DNA from: Xenococcus sp. MO_188.B8
Lineage (GTDB): Bacteria > Cyanobacteriota > Cyanobacteriia > Cyanobacteriales > Xenococcaceae
DNA length: 40,997 nucleotides
Assembly (NCBI GenBank): GCA_030065615.1
Contig: JASJDR010000054.1
Span: 1-40,997, forward strand
Direction: 5' to 3'
The notes below the pieces were generated by a model. That model searched no databases and was not told the origin of the DNA. It was given only the letters and a program-made list of their open reading frames with translations. The first letter of the stretch is position 1; the number at the start of each line of letters is the position of its first letter. Positions 1-8,368 of the stretch are shown here, one piece after another. A program made the position numbers and the translations under genes.

Positions 1-546
1 CACGGCATTGACCTACATACAGCGGCGATTAATCGGGTAAACTTACCTCAAATTCGGGCGAACCTTCAAGATCCCGAAACCTATCGTTGTGCTAAAGCTT
101 TTGGCACCAAAATTATTATGCATGCTAACACTAGAGATGGTTCCCTGCGACAAGCAGCAACTAAAAAAGGGATTCCCGTTCTGCTTTACGAAGGTGGAGA
201 AGCATTACGTTTTGACTCCCAAGCAATCGCGAGCGGTGTCCAAGGTATTTTACGGGTGATGAATTGTTTGAAAATGTATGATTTGCCTGAAAATATTACT
301 GAATTTGAACCGATTGAAGTTATCGAAAGTAAATGGATTAGGGCATCTCGGGGTGGAATATTCCATTTAAAAGTTAATCTCGGTGAACAAGTGACTAAAA
401 AACAAGAATTAGGTTTTATTACCGATGTTGTGGGGGAATATCAGGTTATAGTTCGTGCCAGTGTCCCAGGAATTGTCTTGAGCCATAGTTTAAATCCTTT
501 AGTAAATCAAGGTGATGCAATCGTTCATTTAGCTGTCGTCAAGTAG
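1..546 (+). CDS. Succinylglutamate desuccinylase/aspartoacylase family protein, 3' part
   Basis: The reading frame is open from the first base of the window, so the gene starts upstream and only about 181 C-terminal residues are seen. The first residues read HGIDLHTAAINRVNLPQIRA, which matches the conserved region of the zinc-dependent AstE/AspA carboxypeptidase-like fold (DLHT...N.PQ). The last 75 residues (from about ESKWIRASRGGIF) form a beta-rich biotinyl/lipoyl-like barrel that often ends the prokaryotic branch of this family. The ATG at 118 is internal. Family members remove acyl groups from acyl-amino acids; the substrate here cannot be told. The following gene is convergent. Confidence 0.85.
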   Translation, partial: HGIDLHTAAINRVNLPQIRANLQDPETYRCAKAFGTKIIMHANTRDGSLRQAATKKGIPVLLYEGGEALRFDSQAIASGVQGILRVMNCLKMYDLPENITEFEPIEVIESKWIRASRGGIFHLKVNLGEQVTKKQELGFITDVVGEYQVIVRASVPGIVLSHSLNPLVNQGDAIVHLAVVK

Positions 547-627
547 AATACTTTGCTTATGATTTCAATCATACTGCTCTGATTTAACCTCCACTAATTT
601 TGCCTTAGTAGAACTTACAAAGACTAA

Positions 628-972
628 TTAAGTTTTACTTATTGAATTTCCAAGCTCGATCGCCCGTAACAATAAGTAATTTAAGATCGTCCGCAAAGCA
701 ATAATTGCTGCCAACTGACCGATATCGTTCCAAGTTGGCGCGATCGTTGTTTTAAGAATACTCGCACCAATGAGAAAGCTAAGTCCTAAAGAGAAAGAAT
801 AACCCATTGCCAAACGACTAGATTGAAAAGATGCTGCCGCATGATCTTTAGAGAAAATATTTTGGCAGTAAATAATAAATCCTTTAGCAATACCAATAAT
901 AATCGCGAATGATGCTAGTAGTTGGCAAAGAATGACGATCCAACCATAAAGAGTAGGGATGGGATTCTCCAT
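628..972 (-). CDS. DUF1622 family membrane protein
   Basis: Small integral membrane protein of 114 residues with three hydrophobic segments (about residues 8-30, 50-72 and 85-105). The sequence resembles DUF1622, in which a helix ending GIAKGFIIYC is followed by a short charged loop and two more helices; the function of the family is unknown. An upstream in-frame codon at 1047 exists, but the ATG at 972 is preferred because an AAGGAG ribosome binding site lies eight bases before it. It converges on the aspartoacylase-like gene and lies in the same direction as the broken response regulator upstream. Confidence 0.8.
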   Translation of the reverse strand: MENPIPTLYGWIVILCQLLASFAIIIGIAKGFIIYCQNIFSKDHAAASFQSSRLAMGYSFSLGLSFLIGASILKTTIAPTWNDIGQLAAIIALRTILNYLLLRAIELGNSISKT

Positions 973-1199
973 TCTAGTTACTCCTTTTGAGTCTCTTGTG
1001 ATTTTAGATATAATTGCAATTATTAGGATTTCCTTAACAAAAATCAACTTATTGCTCGAGTTTCATTTTAAAATTAACCATGTTTCGGTTGTGCTTTAAT
1101 TAATGCAATCACCTTAGAACATATTAAGCATTTCTAGAGCGTTTACATTCTCGACTTCCATCTGACGCTACTGTTAATTTTAGATTAAAATCATGATTA

Positions 1200-1917
1200 C
1201 TACTTAACTAAACCAGCTCGTAACGCCCTCACTGCTGCCTCTGTGCGATCGCTAACGGATAATTTATCCAGGATATTGCGAACATGAGTTTTCACTGTCC
1301 CTAGACTGATATAGAGTTTTTCGGCGATTTGATTGTTACTGTAGCCACCAACAATTAATTCCAAAACATCTAATTCTCGTTCGGTTAGAGGATAAGCTTG
1401 GAGGATGGCCTCTTCTTCGCTGGTTAACGCATTAATACTGACAGTTGATTGTGGCTGCGACCCAACATCACTTTGGCGAATATGTTGTAAGACAATTTCT
1501 GCGATCGCAGGATCGATCCAAGACTGACCTTCGGCAGTAGTTTTGATCGCTTCAAGTAATTGTTGAATGTGAATATTTTTAATACAGTAGGAATCTGCCC
1601 CAGCAGCAAAAGCACTCAGCACTTCTAATTCGTCATCGTGCATTGTGAGAATTAGGACTTTGGTCTGAAACTCTGCTGTTTCAGATTGGAATTGTTTCAA
1701 CTTCCGGGTTAACTCAATACCATCGATATCTGGTAGACCAATATCCACAATGGCAACATCTGGTTTTAGGGTAGTTAATAATCTGAGACCATCGGTTCCA
1801 TTGGCAGCTTCCTCAATTAACTCAATGCTATCCGCCTCTTGTTGCAAAGCCGTTCTTAATCCCATTCATTCTAGTCAAATCATGGTCTTCAATCAGTACA
1901 ACGCGAATTTTGTCCAT
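1200..1917 (-). pseudogene. NarL/FixJ-type response regulator, frameshifted by a 4-bp duplication
   Basis: Receiver plus LuxR-type HTH DNA-binding response regulator. The ATG at 1917 begins MDKIRVVLIEDHDLTRM, the normal first strand and acidic pocket of a receiver. The frame then runs into a stop, while the rest (GLRTALQQEAD onward) continues in another frame from 1865. The break lies in AGAATGAATGGGA: removing one copy of the tandem AATG gives DLTRMGLRTAL, the expected family sequence, and a 237-residue protein. Downstream, the phosphoacceptor Asp (VDIGLPDIDG), the conserved Lys (CIKN) and the C-terminal HTH (LTERELDVLELIVGGYSNNQ) are intact. As it stands, the piece starting at 1865 lacks the metal-binding acidic residues. 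A sequencing error is the main alternative. The divergent histidine kinase at 2174 is a possible partner. Confidence 0.8.
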
Positions 1918-2173
1918 TGGTAATCGTTTTTTGATATCTATAGCGCTACGCGCTAAGCTTAGGACAAAATAAATCTTGTGCAAGTCAAAGAAGAGACAGG
2001 ATTTAACTCTAATACAATGTCCTAACGTTAATTTGTACTGCTATATCTTTCGATAGAAGTAATTTTAGCTTTTAGGTAGAAGTAAGATCATCAATAAGCT
2101 AGATAAGATGCTATCAGGATAATTTATGAAACCAATTTATTAGACCTTAGATTATGATTCATTGTGATTGATC

Positions 2174-3088
2174 ATGTCCAAGATTGTCAGAATTGTAGTT
2201 ATTAATAGCAAAGAAGACGCGATTTTGTTTGATGATGCTTTAGAACAGGCAGGAATCCCTATCTCGACTTTAGATACGGAAGATAATAATCTACAGCTTG
2301 GCAATCTTCAACAAGATATTTCTTTGACAGAAAAAGGCTTCAAAGCACAAAAAGATAATTTAATAAGGATTTTATCCCATGAATTAAAAACTCCTCTCAA
2401 TATAATTATGGGATATAGTCAGCTATTATTAAATGGAAATTTTGGCAAACTAAATCCGCAACAGCAAATAATAATAAAAAAGATTCTTGGGAGTGGCGAA
2501 GATTTGCTTAATTTAACTAAGCGAATCTCTAATTTATTCCAAGATAAAATAGGCTATTTAACAATCAATTCAGAAGAATTTAGTTTAGAAAGCTTGGTAG
2601 CAGAAATAATTTCAGAAATTCTTCCTCAAGCAGAAAACAAGCAATTAAAGCTCCACTTAAGCTGCAATCTTCCTAACCCACTATATATTGGAGATCGTGA
2701 TAAATTAAAACAAATTGTTACTAATTTAATTGACAATGGAGTTAAATTTACCAATTCTGGCTATGTCAAAATTACCTTATCAGAAGGTACCGAGAATTAC
2801 TTGATCATCAAAGTTGAAGATACGGGTATTGGTATTAGTGAGCATGATTTATACCATATCTTTGAGCGATTTTGGCAGGTAGATCAGAGCTTACAAAGAC
2901 CATATTCAGGATTAGGATTAGGATTGAGTTTGGTCAAAACCTTAGTCGAAACAATGGGAGGTACAATTTCTGTGAAAAGTTACATCGGTATTGGTTCTAC
3001 TTTTTCTGTGATGATTCCTCGATATCAACATAGCAGCCAAAAATTACCCCAAAACCATGAGCAAGCAACCAGGGCAACCAATATTTAA
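2174..3088 (+). CDS. Sensor histidine kinase with degenerate N-terminal region
   Basis: A 304-residue cytoplasmic histidine kinase. The first 50 residues (MSKIVRIVVINSKEDAILF...) look like a remnant of a receiver- or input-like alpha/beta domain without the acidic pocket. The phosphoacceptor H-box is SHELKTPLN (His about 69). The ATPase domain shows an N-box (LKQIVTNLIDNGVKFT), G1 (VEDTGIGI), F-box (FERFWQ) and G2 (SGLGLGLSLVK). No membrane segment is seen. A TTG at 2168 is in frame, but ATG 2174 is the more likely start. The gene ends 17 bases before the hybrid kinase at 3106, so the two are probably co-transcribed. The signal sensed is unknown. Confidence 0.85.
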   Translation: MSKIVRIVVINSKEDAILFDDALEQAGIPISTLDTEDNNLQLGNLQQDISLTEKGFKAQKDNLIRILSHELKTPLNIIMGYSQLLLNGNFGKLNPQQQIIIKKILGSGEDLLNLTKRISNLFQDKIGYLTINSEEFSLESLVAEIISEILPQAENKQLKLHLSCNLPNPLYIGDRDKLKQIVTNLIDNGVKFTNSGYVKITLSEGTENYLIIKVEDTGIGISEHDLYHIFERFWQVDQSLQRPYSGLGLGLSLVKTLVETMGGTISVKSYIGIGSTFSVMIPRYQHSSQKLPQNHEQATRATNI

Positions 3089-3105
3089 TCAGTAATATTC
3101 AGCAG

Positions 3106-4200
3106 ATGAGCGAAATTACCTTTGAAGGAAAACGAATCTTAGTAGTTGATGATTCTTGGGAAAATCTCTCCCTAATTGAAGCAATTTTAGATTCTGCTGG
3201 CTATCAAGTTAGTTTAGCTGAAGATGGAGCAACTGCCTTAGAATTAATTAACTCCTCTCCCCCCGACTTGGTATTATCCGATGTGATGATGCCCAAGATG
3301 AATGGTAACGAATTAACCAAAAATATTCGGGAACAAGAAAACCTACCTTTTATCCCGATTCTCCTAATTACCGCCCAAGAAAAATCAGACGTCGTAGAAG
3401 GATTAGATGCGGGAGCCGATGACTTCATTCGCAAACCTGTTGAAATGGACGAACTCTTAGCTAGAGTGCGATCGCTGTTACGCTTAAAGCACAGCATAGA
3501 TGAGCGAGAACAGATGGCACTGTTGCGAGAAGATTTTGTTTCCCGTCTGACTCACGATTTGAGAACTCCTTTAGTAGCTGCGGATCGGATGCTGCATTTA
3601 TGGCAACAAGAAGCATTTGGTACTCTTACTCCTCCCATGAAAGAAGCTATTACCACCATGCAACTTAGTAACCACAGTTTACTAGAAATGGCTAATACCA
3701 TTCTCGAAGTATATCGCTACGAAGCAGGCAGAAAACGCTTAACCTTTACCTGTTTTGATTTGGCAGAATTAGTCAAAGAAGTAGTTAAAGAACTTCAACC
3801 CTTAGCCCAACAAAAAGCGATCGCGCTTAATTACCAAATTAACGCCCAACAAAACTATGAAATGACTGGTTCTCGTTTAGAAATAAGACGTATCTTAACT
3901 AATCTTGTAGGAAATAGCCTCAAGTTTACCGATAATGGTTTTATTAATCTGGAAATAAACAAAACTGCTAATCATGTAATCATTAAAGTCCAAGATACAG
4001 GTTGTGGCATTGCACCTGAAGAGCAAGCAAATCTCTTTGAAAGATTTCGCCAAGGAAATCACCGCTTATCTGGTAGTGGCTTGGGATTGCACCTAGTACG
4101 TCAAATCGTCGAAGCGCATCAAGGTAAGATCTTTGTAGAATCGGAAATAAACCAAGGAAGCATTTTTACTGTGCAATTACCTGTGAAACAAGAAAAATAA
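3106..4200 (+). CDS. Response regulator-histidine kinase hybrid
   Basis: A 364-residue protein with a receiver domain followed by a kinase core. Receiver, about residues 9-125: acidic pair DD at 15-16 in VVDDSWEN, phosphoacceptor Asp59 in LVLSDVMMPKMNG, Lys in FIRKPVE. The kinase H-box is LTHDLRTPL with His150; the ATPase domain has an N-box (RRILTNLVGNSLKFTDNG), G1 (VQDTGCGI), FERFRQG and G2 (SGSGLGLHLVRQ). There are no membrane segments, so the input is probably phosphotransfer to the receiver or a protein partner. REC-HK proteins of this order are common in cyanobacteria. It follows the 2174 kinase closely and probably forms a two-gene operon with it. Confidence 0.9.
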   Translation: MSEITFEGKRILVVDDSWENLSLIEAILDSAGYQVSLAEDGATALELINSSPPDLVLSDVMMPKMNGNELTKNIREQENLPFIPILLITAQEKSDVVEGLDAGADDFIRKPVEMDELLARVRSLLRLKHSIDEREQMALLREDFVSRLTHDLRTPLVAADRMLHLWQQEAFGTLTPPMKEAITTMQLSNHSLLEMANTILEVYRYEAGRKRLTFTCFDLAELVKEVVKELQPLAQQKAIALNYQINAQQNYEMTGSRLEIRRILTNLVGNSLKFTDNGFINLEINKTANHVIIKVQDTGCGIAPEEQANLFERFRQGNHRLSGSGLGLHLVRQIVEAHQGKIFVESEINQGSIFTVQLPVKQEK

Positions 4201-4217
4201 AATTTATCCTTAACTCA

Positions 4218-4330
4218 AACTGCGATCTCGAAGAGGTCGGCGAAGCCGCGCCTCCGGCGAGCCGCTGCCCCTTCGGGCGGGAATGGGGGCTCAAATAAAA
4301 GCGGTGCGTCCGCGCAGCGACTACCGTATG
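4218..4330 (+). repeat. GC-rich dispersed palindromic repeat patch
   Basis: A stretch far richer in GC than its surroundings, built of short inverted units (for example GGTCGGCGAAGCCGCGCC and CCGCTGCCCCTTCGGGCGG). Related words such as CGGGAATGGGG recur at 30650. It resembles the dispersed REP-like repeats common in cyanobacterial intergenic regions. The strand is arbitrary. Confidence 0.65.
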
Positions 4331-4393
4331 ATCCTTCACTCCGAGGTAGTTTTTTATAATCACATCTGGACTATTCCCAACTAGCGTAGCCAC
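4310..4393 (-). pseudogene. Possible tyrosine-recombinase C-terminal remnant
   Basis: A minus-strand frame beginning VATLVGNSPDVIIKNYLGV. This resembles the C-terminal box of phage-type integrases, where a G(H/N)S motif is followed about nine residues later by the nucleophilic Tyr. Only about 28 residues look conserved, with a stop upstream and repeat DNA downstream. It is too short to be certain; it could be chance. Confidence 0.25.
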
Positions 4394-4421
4394 TGTTTAA
4401 ATATCCCAGTTCTGATGAATT

Positions 4422-4465
4422 AGAGGACATGATCAAAAAAGGACAGTAGTTAAACCGCCCTAAAA
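4422..4465 (+). repeat. Copy 1 of an IS-end-like 45-bp segment
   Basis: This segment (AGGACATGATC ... CGCCCTAAAA) matches 10762-10811, where the shared outer words are the same and the second copy carries an extra GCGAAGCG inside. It may be the end of a decayed insertion sequence. Confidence 0.45.
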
Positions 4466-4480
4466 CATAAACAATTAACT

Positions 4481-4500
4481 TAATCAAATTTTTTTGATTA
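4481..4500. terminator. AT-rich palindrome between convergent genes
   Basis: A perfect inverted repeat with 8-base arms (TAATCAAA / TTTGATTA) around TTTT, followed by ATTTTT on the plus strand. It lies just past the sigA stop codon and between the convergent hybrid kinase and sigA, so it may end transcription from one or both sides. The stem has almost no GC, so it would be weak. Confidence 0.4.
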
Positions 4501-4503
4501 TTT

Positions 4504-5646
4504 TTAACGAATATATTCTTTAAGAATACTATTACGATTAGGATGACGCAGCTTTCTTAGCGCTTTTGCTTCGATTTGACGAATTCTTTCCCGTGTCACG
4601 TTGAAGATTTGACCAATTTCTTCTAGAGTTTTCATTCGTCCATCATCCAAGCCATAACGGAGGCGTAACACATCTCTTTCTCTAGGACTGAGAGTATCTA
4701 AAACATTTTCTAAATCTTCTCGTAATAAACTTTTGGATACTTGATCTTCAGGAGTTTCTCCGTCAGCTTCAATAAAATCTCCTAAGCGGGAATCTTCTTC
4801 CTTGCCAATAGGAGTTTCTAGCGATATTGGTAACTGGGCAGATTTAGCAATAAAACGCAATTTCTCAATTGTCATTTCCATGCGTTCGGCAATTTCTTCC
4901 TCAGTGGGTTTACGTCCCATTTCTTGGGATAAAATTTTAGTAGTTTTCTTGATACGAGAAATAGTTTCATAAAGGTGAACAGGAAGACGGATAGTTCGCG
5001 ATTGATCAGCGATCGCTCTAGTAATTGCCTGCCTAATCCACCAAGTAGCATAAGTAGAAAATTTATAACCTTTTTCGTGGTCAAATTTCTCAGCGGCGCG
5101 AATTAAGCCTAAAGAGCCTTCCTGAATTAAGTCTTGGAAGGATAAACCACGATTCATATACTTTTTAGCAATGGATACCACCAAACGCAGGTTTGATTGC
5201 ACCATCTTATCTTTGGCACGTCGTCCCAAAAATAAGCGACGTCGGAAAGGGCGTAGTTCCATGTCTACTTCTGTTGCCCATTCGGCATCGCTTATTTCTC
5301 TATCTAAGTCATCTTCAATTCGTTCTCTGATTCTTTCTAATTCAAGGAGATCAGCAATTTTTCTAGCTAATTCAATTTCTTCTTCTGCCCGTAGCAAACG
5401 GATGCGTCCAATTTCTTGGAGATAGATGCGAATAGAATCTTCTGTGTAAGGTTTTTTGCGACCTCTTTCTGATGTACGACGAGGTTTAGAGCCTAGATTA
5501 CTAGCTAATTTAGCTATCTTAGCACTGTCATCTTCTCCTGTGCTTTCTAGATCGTCTTTGAGGCTTTTGGAATCGTCGTCAATTAATAATTCCCAATCAC
5601 TTTGTGGTTTTACAATAGTTGCTACTACATCATTGGCTTCGGTCAT
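4504..5646 (-). CDS. sigA: Principal RNA polymerase sigma factor SigA (RpoD)
   Basis: A 380-residue sigma-70 protein of the cyanobacterial group 1 type. It has an acidic N-terminus ([18 protein letters not shown]), then region 1.2 ([20 protein letters not shown]), region 2 ([53 protein letters not shown]), region 3 and region 4 with the -35-binding helix-turn-helix ([30 protein letters not shown]). The length and the N-terminal part argue for the housekeeping SigA rather than the shorter group 2 factors. The ATG at 5646 has AAGGAGCAAGAGGAAAAC upstream as a ribosome binding site. The gene is monocistronic in this window. Confidence 0.93.
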   Translation of the reverse strand: MTEANDVVATIVKPQSDWELLIDDDSKSLKDDLESTGEDDSAKIAKLASNLGSKPRRTSERGRKKPYTEDSIRIYLQEIGRIRLLRAEEEIELARKIADLLELERIRERIEDDLDREISDAEWATEVDMELRPFRRRLFLGRRAKDKMVQSNLRLVVSIAKKYMNRGLSFQDLIQEGSLGLIRAAEKFDHEKGYKFSTYATWWIRQAITRAIADQSRTIRLPVHLYETISRIKKTTKILSQEMGRKPTEEEIAERMEMTIEKLRFIAKSAQLPISLETPIGKEEDSRLGDFIEADGETPEDQVSKSLLREDLENVLDTLSPRERDVLRLRYGLDDGRMKTLEEIGQIFNVTRERIRQIEAKALRKLRHPNRNSILKEYIR

Positions 5647-5969
5647 GCTGTTTTCCTCTTGCTCCTTCAGTTAAAAAAAAATCACAATAAGACAATGAAA
5701 CTTTGTTTTATTGTTTACATGAATCTGGATTCATTCCTTGTTATCACTAGTTAAGAACCTATTTATTAGGCTGAGTCAAGACTATATTAATTTGATAGTC
5801 AGTATTATTAACTAGATTTTTATGATTTTCCCTGATTTTAGCTTTGATCACTGGGAATTTGGTAAAGATTTCTAGGGGATTACTAGGACTTATTTATAAA
5901 GTTAGTAAAGAAATCTTTATCTTGCAATTTTTAATGCCCCTATCGCATTGTAAGCAATATAACCAAAAA
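5647..5969. other. Intergenic region upstream of sigA
   Basis: About 320 bases of AT-rich DNA between the divergent sigA and the lipoprotein gene. It should hold the sigA promoter, but I see no clear conserved operator, RNA gene or repeat. Confidence 0.4.
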
Positions 5970-6022
5970 TGACATCAAGTATTTTTTTTTACATTTTGAC
6001 TTCGATATAATTACGATGTCAA
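5970..6022 (+). promoter_or_regulatory. Candidate promoter and operator of the Co/Ni transport locus
   Basis: TTGACTTCG at 5996-6004 and CGATGTCAA at 6014-6022 form a 9-base inverted repeat (8 of 9 pair) around nine bases. The spacer overlaps a -10-like TATAAT at 6006-6011. A further half-site, TGACATC at 5970-5976, is the inverse of GATGTCA in the right arm. A repressor bound here would cover the -10. The regulator is unknown; a metal-responsive one would suit the genes downstream. Confidence 0.45.
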
Positions 6023-6631
6023 ATAAGGCTAAAATCAGATGAAAAAGACTACTAACCTCACCAGTGTGATTGTCTTATTTACTCTCCTATTATCGAGCTG
6101 TCAGGCTGGTGAAAGCACTGCCAAACAAGAAACTATAGTCAGTAAAGGGAATCTGGTTTTAGTTGCCAATGGAGAAGATTTTGTGCGTCAAGGTTTTCTC
6201 ACCAAAGATGGTTGGCAAATTGAGTTTGATCGCCTGGAGGTTTCAGTTTCCCAGGTAATTGCATATGAGGTAAATTCTGATTACCATCAGGATCTCAACA
6301 AAAATCTTCAATCTCAACCGCAAGTTTTAATTTTGGAGCAAGCCACAACCATTGATTTGGCGGCAGGAGATGATCAGGCAAAACCGATTGTGGTAATCAA
6401 TACAGAAGCTCCAGAGGGATTTTATAATGCCCTATCCTGGAAAATGCAACCAGCAAAAGATGGTTTATTGCCAAATCAAACGATTGTTTTGCAGGGAAAA
6501 GCTGTTAAAAAACAAAGAAATGTAAATTTTCTCCTCGGATTTCATCTTCCTGTTACGTATTATTGCGGAGAGTTTGTGGGCGATTCTCGAAAAGGAATGC
6601 TGCAAGCAGGAAAGAGTGCCGAAGTAGAGCT

Positions 6632-6667
6632 CGAACCCTGCTGACTTTTAGTCAGCTAAGGAACGTC
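6632..6667 (+). mobile_element. 36-bp palindromic insertion with 5-bp target duplication
   Basis: Flanked by direct repeats GAGCT at 6627-6631 and 6668-6672. The core is a hairpin GCTGACT-TTT-AGTCAGC with outer pairing CCT/AGG. Removing the element plus one GAGCT joins VEL to EMTF in the interrupted lipoprotein gene. Confidence 0.75.
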
Positions 6668-6877
6668 GAGCTAGAAATGACTTTTCATTTCGATCATATT
6701 TTTGGTGATGGAGAATTAAGTCCAGAAGAAAGTCTGAATCAAACAGCTTTGGGTTTTCAGCCGCTGGCAGATCTGGCTCAAGGAGACAATCTAGAGTTGG
6801 ATTGGCAAGGCTTGCAAGAAAATTTATCTGTTGACGATTATCAACGATTAAAAAAAGCGATCAGGCAAAGCCTGGCA

Positions 6878-6915
6878 CTTCGTGGTCTCGCAAAGCGAGG
6901 CGCTACGCGATCGCA
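6878..6915 (+). mobile_element. Short HIP1-containing insertion in the lipoprotein gene
   Basis: Contains the inverted words CTCGCAAAGCGAG and GCGCTACGCGATCGC, typical of cyanobacterial dispersed repeats. A 38-base deletion here gives QSLAGLGHVGEGHCS. The flanks are TGGCA (6873-6877) and TCGCA (6911-6915), identical in four of five bases, so the target duplication is only approximate. Confidence 0.55.
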
Positions 6916-6959
6916 GGATTAGGTCATGTGGGAGAAGGACATTGTTCAGTGGATATTGA

Positions 6960-7033
6960 CGAGCGACCCCGATGCCCTAAAGGATACACCTTCGGATAAG
7001 TTTTACTCATCTAGGGAACGCGCGAGTTTGAAC
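6960..7033 (+). mobile_element. 74-bp repeat insertion with 5-bp target duplication
   Basis: Flanked by ATTGA at 6955-6959 and 7034-7038. It begins CGAGCGACCCCGATG and ends near GAACGCGCGAGTTTGAAC; inside is CCTAAAGGATAC...TTCGGATAA. The same words occur in different order at 10258-10368, and the end GAGCGACCCCG recurs reversed at 20229-20245. Removing 79 bases joins DI to EHLEKIW. Confidence 0.75.
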
Positions 7034-7133
7034 ATTGAACACTTAGAGAAAATCTGGAGAAATTTGGGAGAAACTCTATTCTGGTAGATTGACGCTCTAC
7101 AATTCTTCTAGAATCAGTGGTTGGTCAAACAAA

Positions 7134-7670
7134 ATGAAACAGTCGAGTTTTTTGCTATTTTTGCTCTTAAATGGTGTTTTATTAGAACCAAGTTGGGCTC
7201 ATGGTTCTCAAATTAAGTATTATCAAACTTCAGCGATCGCAATTCAAGCTAGTTTTGAGGATGGTACTCCGATGGCAAATGCCCAAGCTGTCGTCTATTC
7301 TCCTCAAGATCCGACAACTCCTTGGTTAACTGGGATGACTGATGAGGAGGGACAATTTACTTTTGTCCCAGATTCGAGTTTATCGGGTAATTGGGATGTC
7401 AAAATACGTCAGTCTGGACATGGGGACATCGTAAGTATTCCTGTGGTTGAAGGTCAAATTACTTCAAACCGCAAAGAACAATCAGCAACTTCAGCAACTT
7501 CGGCAACTTCGGCAACTAGAGAATCGCTGGAGATTTCGGCAACTGGAGCTGTTCCTTCTAACCAAGATTTTACTCCCTGGCAAAAATTGATGATGACACT
7601 TACCAGTGTTTGGGGATTTGTCGGTACGGCTTTCTTTTTTTCCCGCAACCAACACTCAAAGAATTCATAA
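7134..7670 (+). CDS. Extracytoplasmic auxiliary protein of the CbiMQO transporter
   Basis: A 178-residue protein with a signal peptide (MKQSSFLLFLLLNGVLLEPSWAHG), a beta-rich extracytoplasmic domain (AIQASFEDGTPMANAQAVVY...PWLTGMTDEEGQFTF) like carboxypeptidase regulatory or Ig-like folds, a low-complexity TSATSATSAT linker and one C-terminal membrane helix (MTLTSVWGFVGTAFFF). This layout is that of small auxiliary subunits found beside CbiM/NikM (CbiN, NikN or NikL types), though the sequence is not clearly CbiN. It lies 17 bases before cbiM. A TTG at 7089 is in frame, but ATG 7134 starts the signal peptide properly. Confidence 0.65.
   Translation: MKQSSFLLFLLLNGVLLEPSWAHGSQIKYYQTSAIAIQASFEDGTPMANAQAVVYSPQDPTTPWLTGMTDEEGQFTFVPDSSLSGNWDVKIRQSGHGDIVSIPVVEGQITSNRKEQSATSATSATSATRESLEISATGAVPSNQDFTPWQKLMMTLTSVWGFVGTAFFFSRNQHSKNS
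7482..7517 (+). repeat. 9-bp tandem repeat, four copies
   Basis: Four in-frame copies of TC(A/G)GCAACT encode SAT repeats in the linker before the membrane helix. A fifth, displaced partial copy occurs at about 7534. Changes in copy number would keep the reading frame. Confidence 0.85.
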
Positions 7671-7687
7671 TTCATCATTCATAATCA

Positions 7688-8326
7688 ATGCATATTCCTG
7701 ACGGCTTTATTCCTCCTAGTGTCTGTATTACCGGTTATGCCATAGCTGGAGGTTTAACTTGGTATTCTCTCAAAAAAATCCAACAAGATCCTAATCCTCA
7801 AGCCAATATTCCTAAGGCTTCTTTGTTAACAGCAGCTTTTTTTGTAGTGTCTTCGATTCATATTCCCCTTCCTCCTACTAGTATTCATTTGATTCTCAAT
7901 GGCGTGATGGGAATGCTTTTAGGTTACTATGCTTTTTTGGCAATTCCCATTGGTTTATTTTTCCAAGCCGTTATTTTCAATCATGGAGGCATGTCTACCT
8001 TAGGGGTAAATACGATTATTATGGGCGTTCCTGCGATCGCAGCTTATCATTTATTTCGTTGGCGAAGACGTGTGGCACTTCCAGACAAGATCAAAACTAA
8101 AATTTTTGCTTTTTTTAGCGGAACATTGGCATTAATGTTGTCGGCGACAATTTTTTCTGCGATCGCAATTTTAACCATTACACCCGAGCTGGATGCGACT
8201 CTTGAACAAAGAGCAATCTTTATTTCTTTAATTAGTTACGGAATTCAAGGATTAATTGAAGGCGCTTTTACCTTTATGCTAATCTCTTTCCTGGAGCAGG
8301 TTAAACCTGAATTACTGAAAATATAG
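7688..8326 (+). CDS. cbiM: Cobalt/nickel ECF transporter substrate-binding membrane subunit CbiM
   Basis: The 212-residue protein starts MHIPDGFI, the signature of CbiM/NikM: the N-terminal amine and His2 chelate the metal ion, so the start is certain. Several hydrophobic segments follow, with PLPPTSIHLILNGVMGMLLG carrying the conserved Ser-x-His region and HGGMSTLGVNTIIMGVPA. In the ECF importer CbiM is the S component that picks the metal, working with CbiQ (8369) and CbiO (9320). Cobalt and nickel types are hard to separate by sequence; both metals are possible. No cobalamin riboswitch is visible upstream. Confidence 0.93.
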   Translation: MHIPDGFIPPSVCITGYAIAGGLTWYSLKKIQQDPNPQANIPKASLLTAAFFVVSSIHIPLPPTSIHLILNGVMGMLLGYYAFLAIPIGLFFQAVIFNHGGMSTLGVNTIIMGVPAIAAYHLFRWRRRVALPDKIKTKIFAFFSGTLALMLSATIFSAIAILTITPELDATLEQRAIFISLISYGIQGLIEGAFTFMLISFLEQVKPELLKI

Positions 8327-8368
8327 TTCTTTGAACATTATTTTCTAATTGTTACTAATTGTAAACTA

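Larger units (their letters stand above)
6039..7087 (+). pseudogene. Lipoprotein of the Co/Ni transport locus, broken by three short repeat insertions
   Basis: The start gives a lipoprotein signal peptide with lipobox LLSSCQ (Cys21). The intact N-terminal part ends at a stop at 6644, but the protein plainly continues in other frames: AEVELEMTFHFDHIFGDGE, then LGHVGEGHCSVDI, then EHLEKIWRNLGETLFW and a stop at 7087. Removing inserts of 41, about 38 and 79 bases (element plus duplicated target) restores one frame of 296 residues. His and Cys are concentrated in the C-terminal part (HFDH, GHVGEGHC), which would suit a Co or Ni ligand role, but that is inference; I do not recognise a named family. 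The next gene starts 47 bases later and leads into cbiMQO. Confidence 0.8.

Noticed and set aside
5500..6038. Cobalamin riboswitch before the cbiM locus
   Set aside because: No B12-box-like GCCACTG motif or matching stems are visible upstream of 6039 or 7688.
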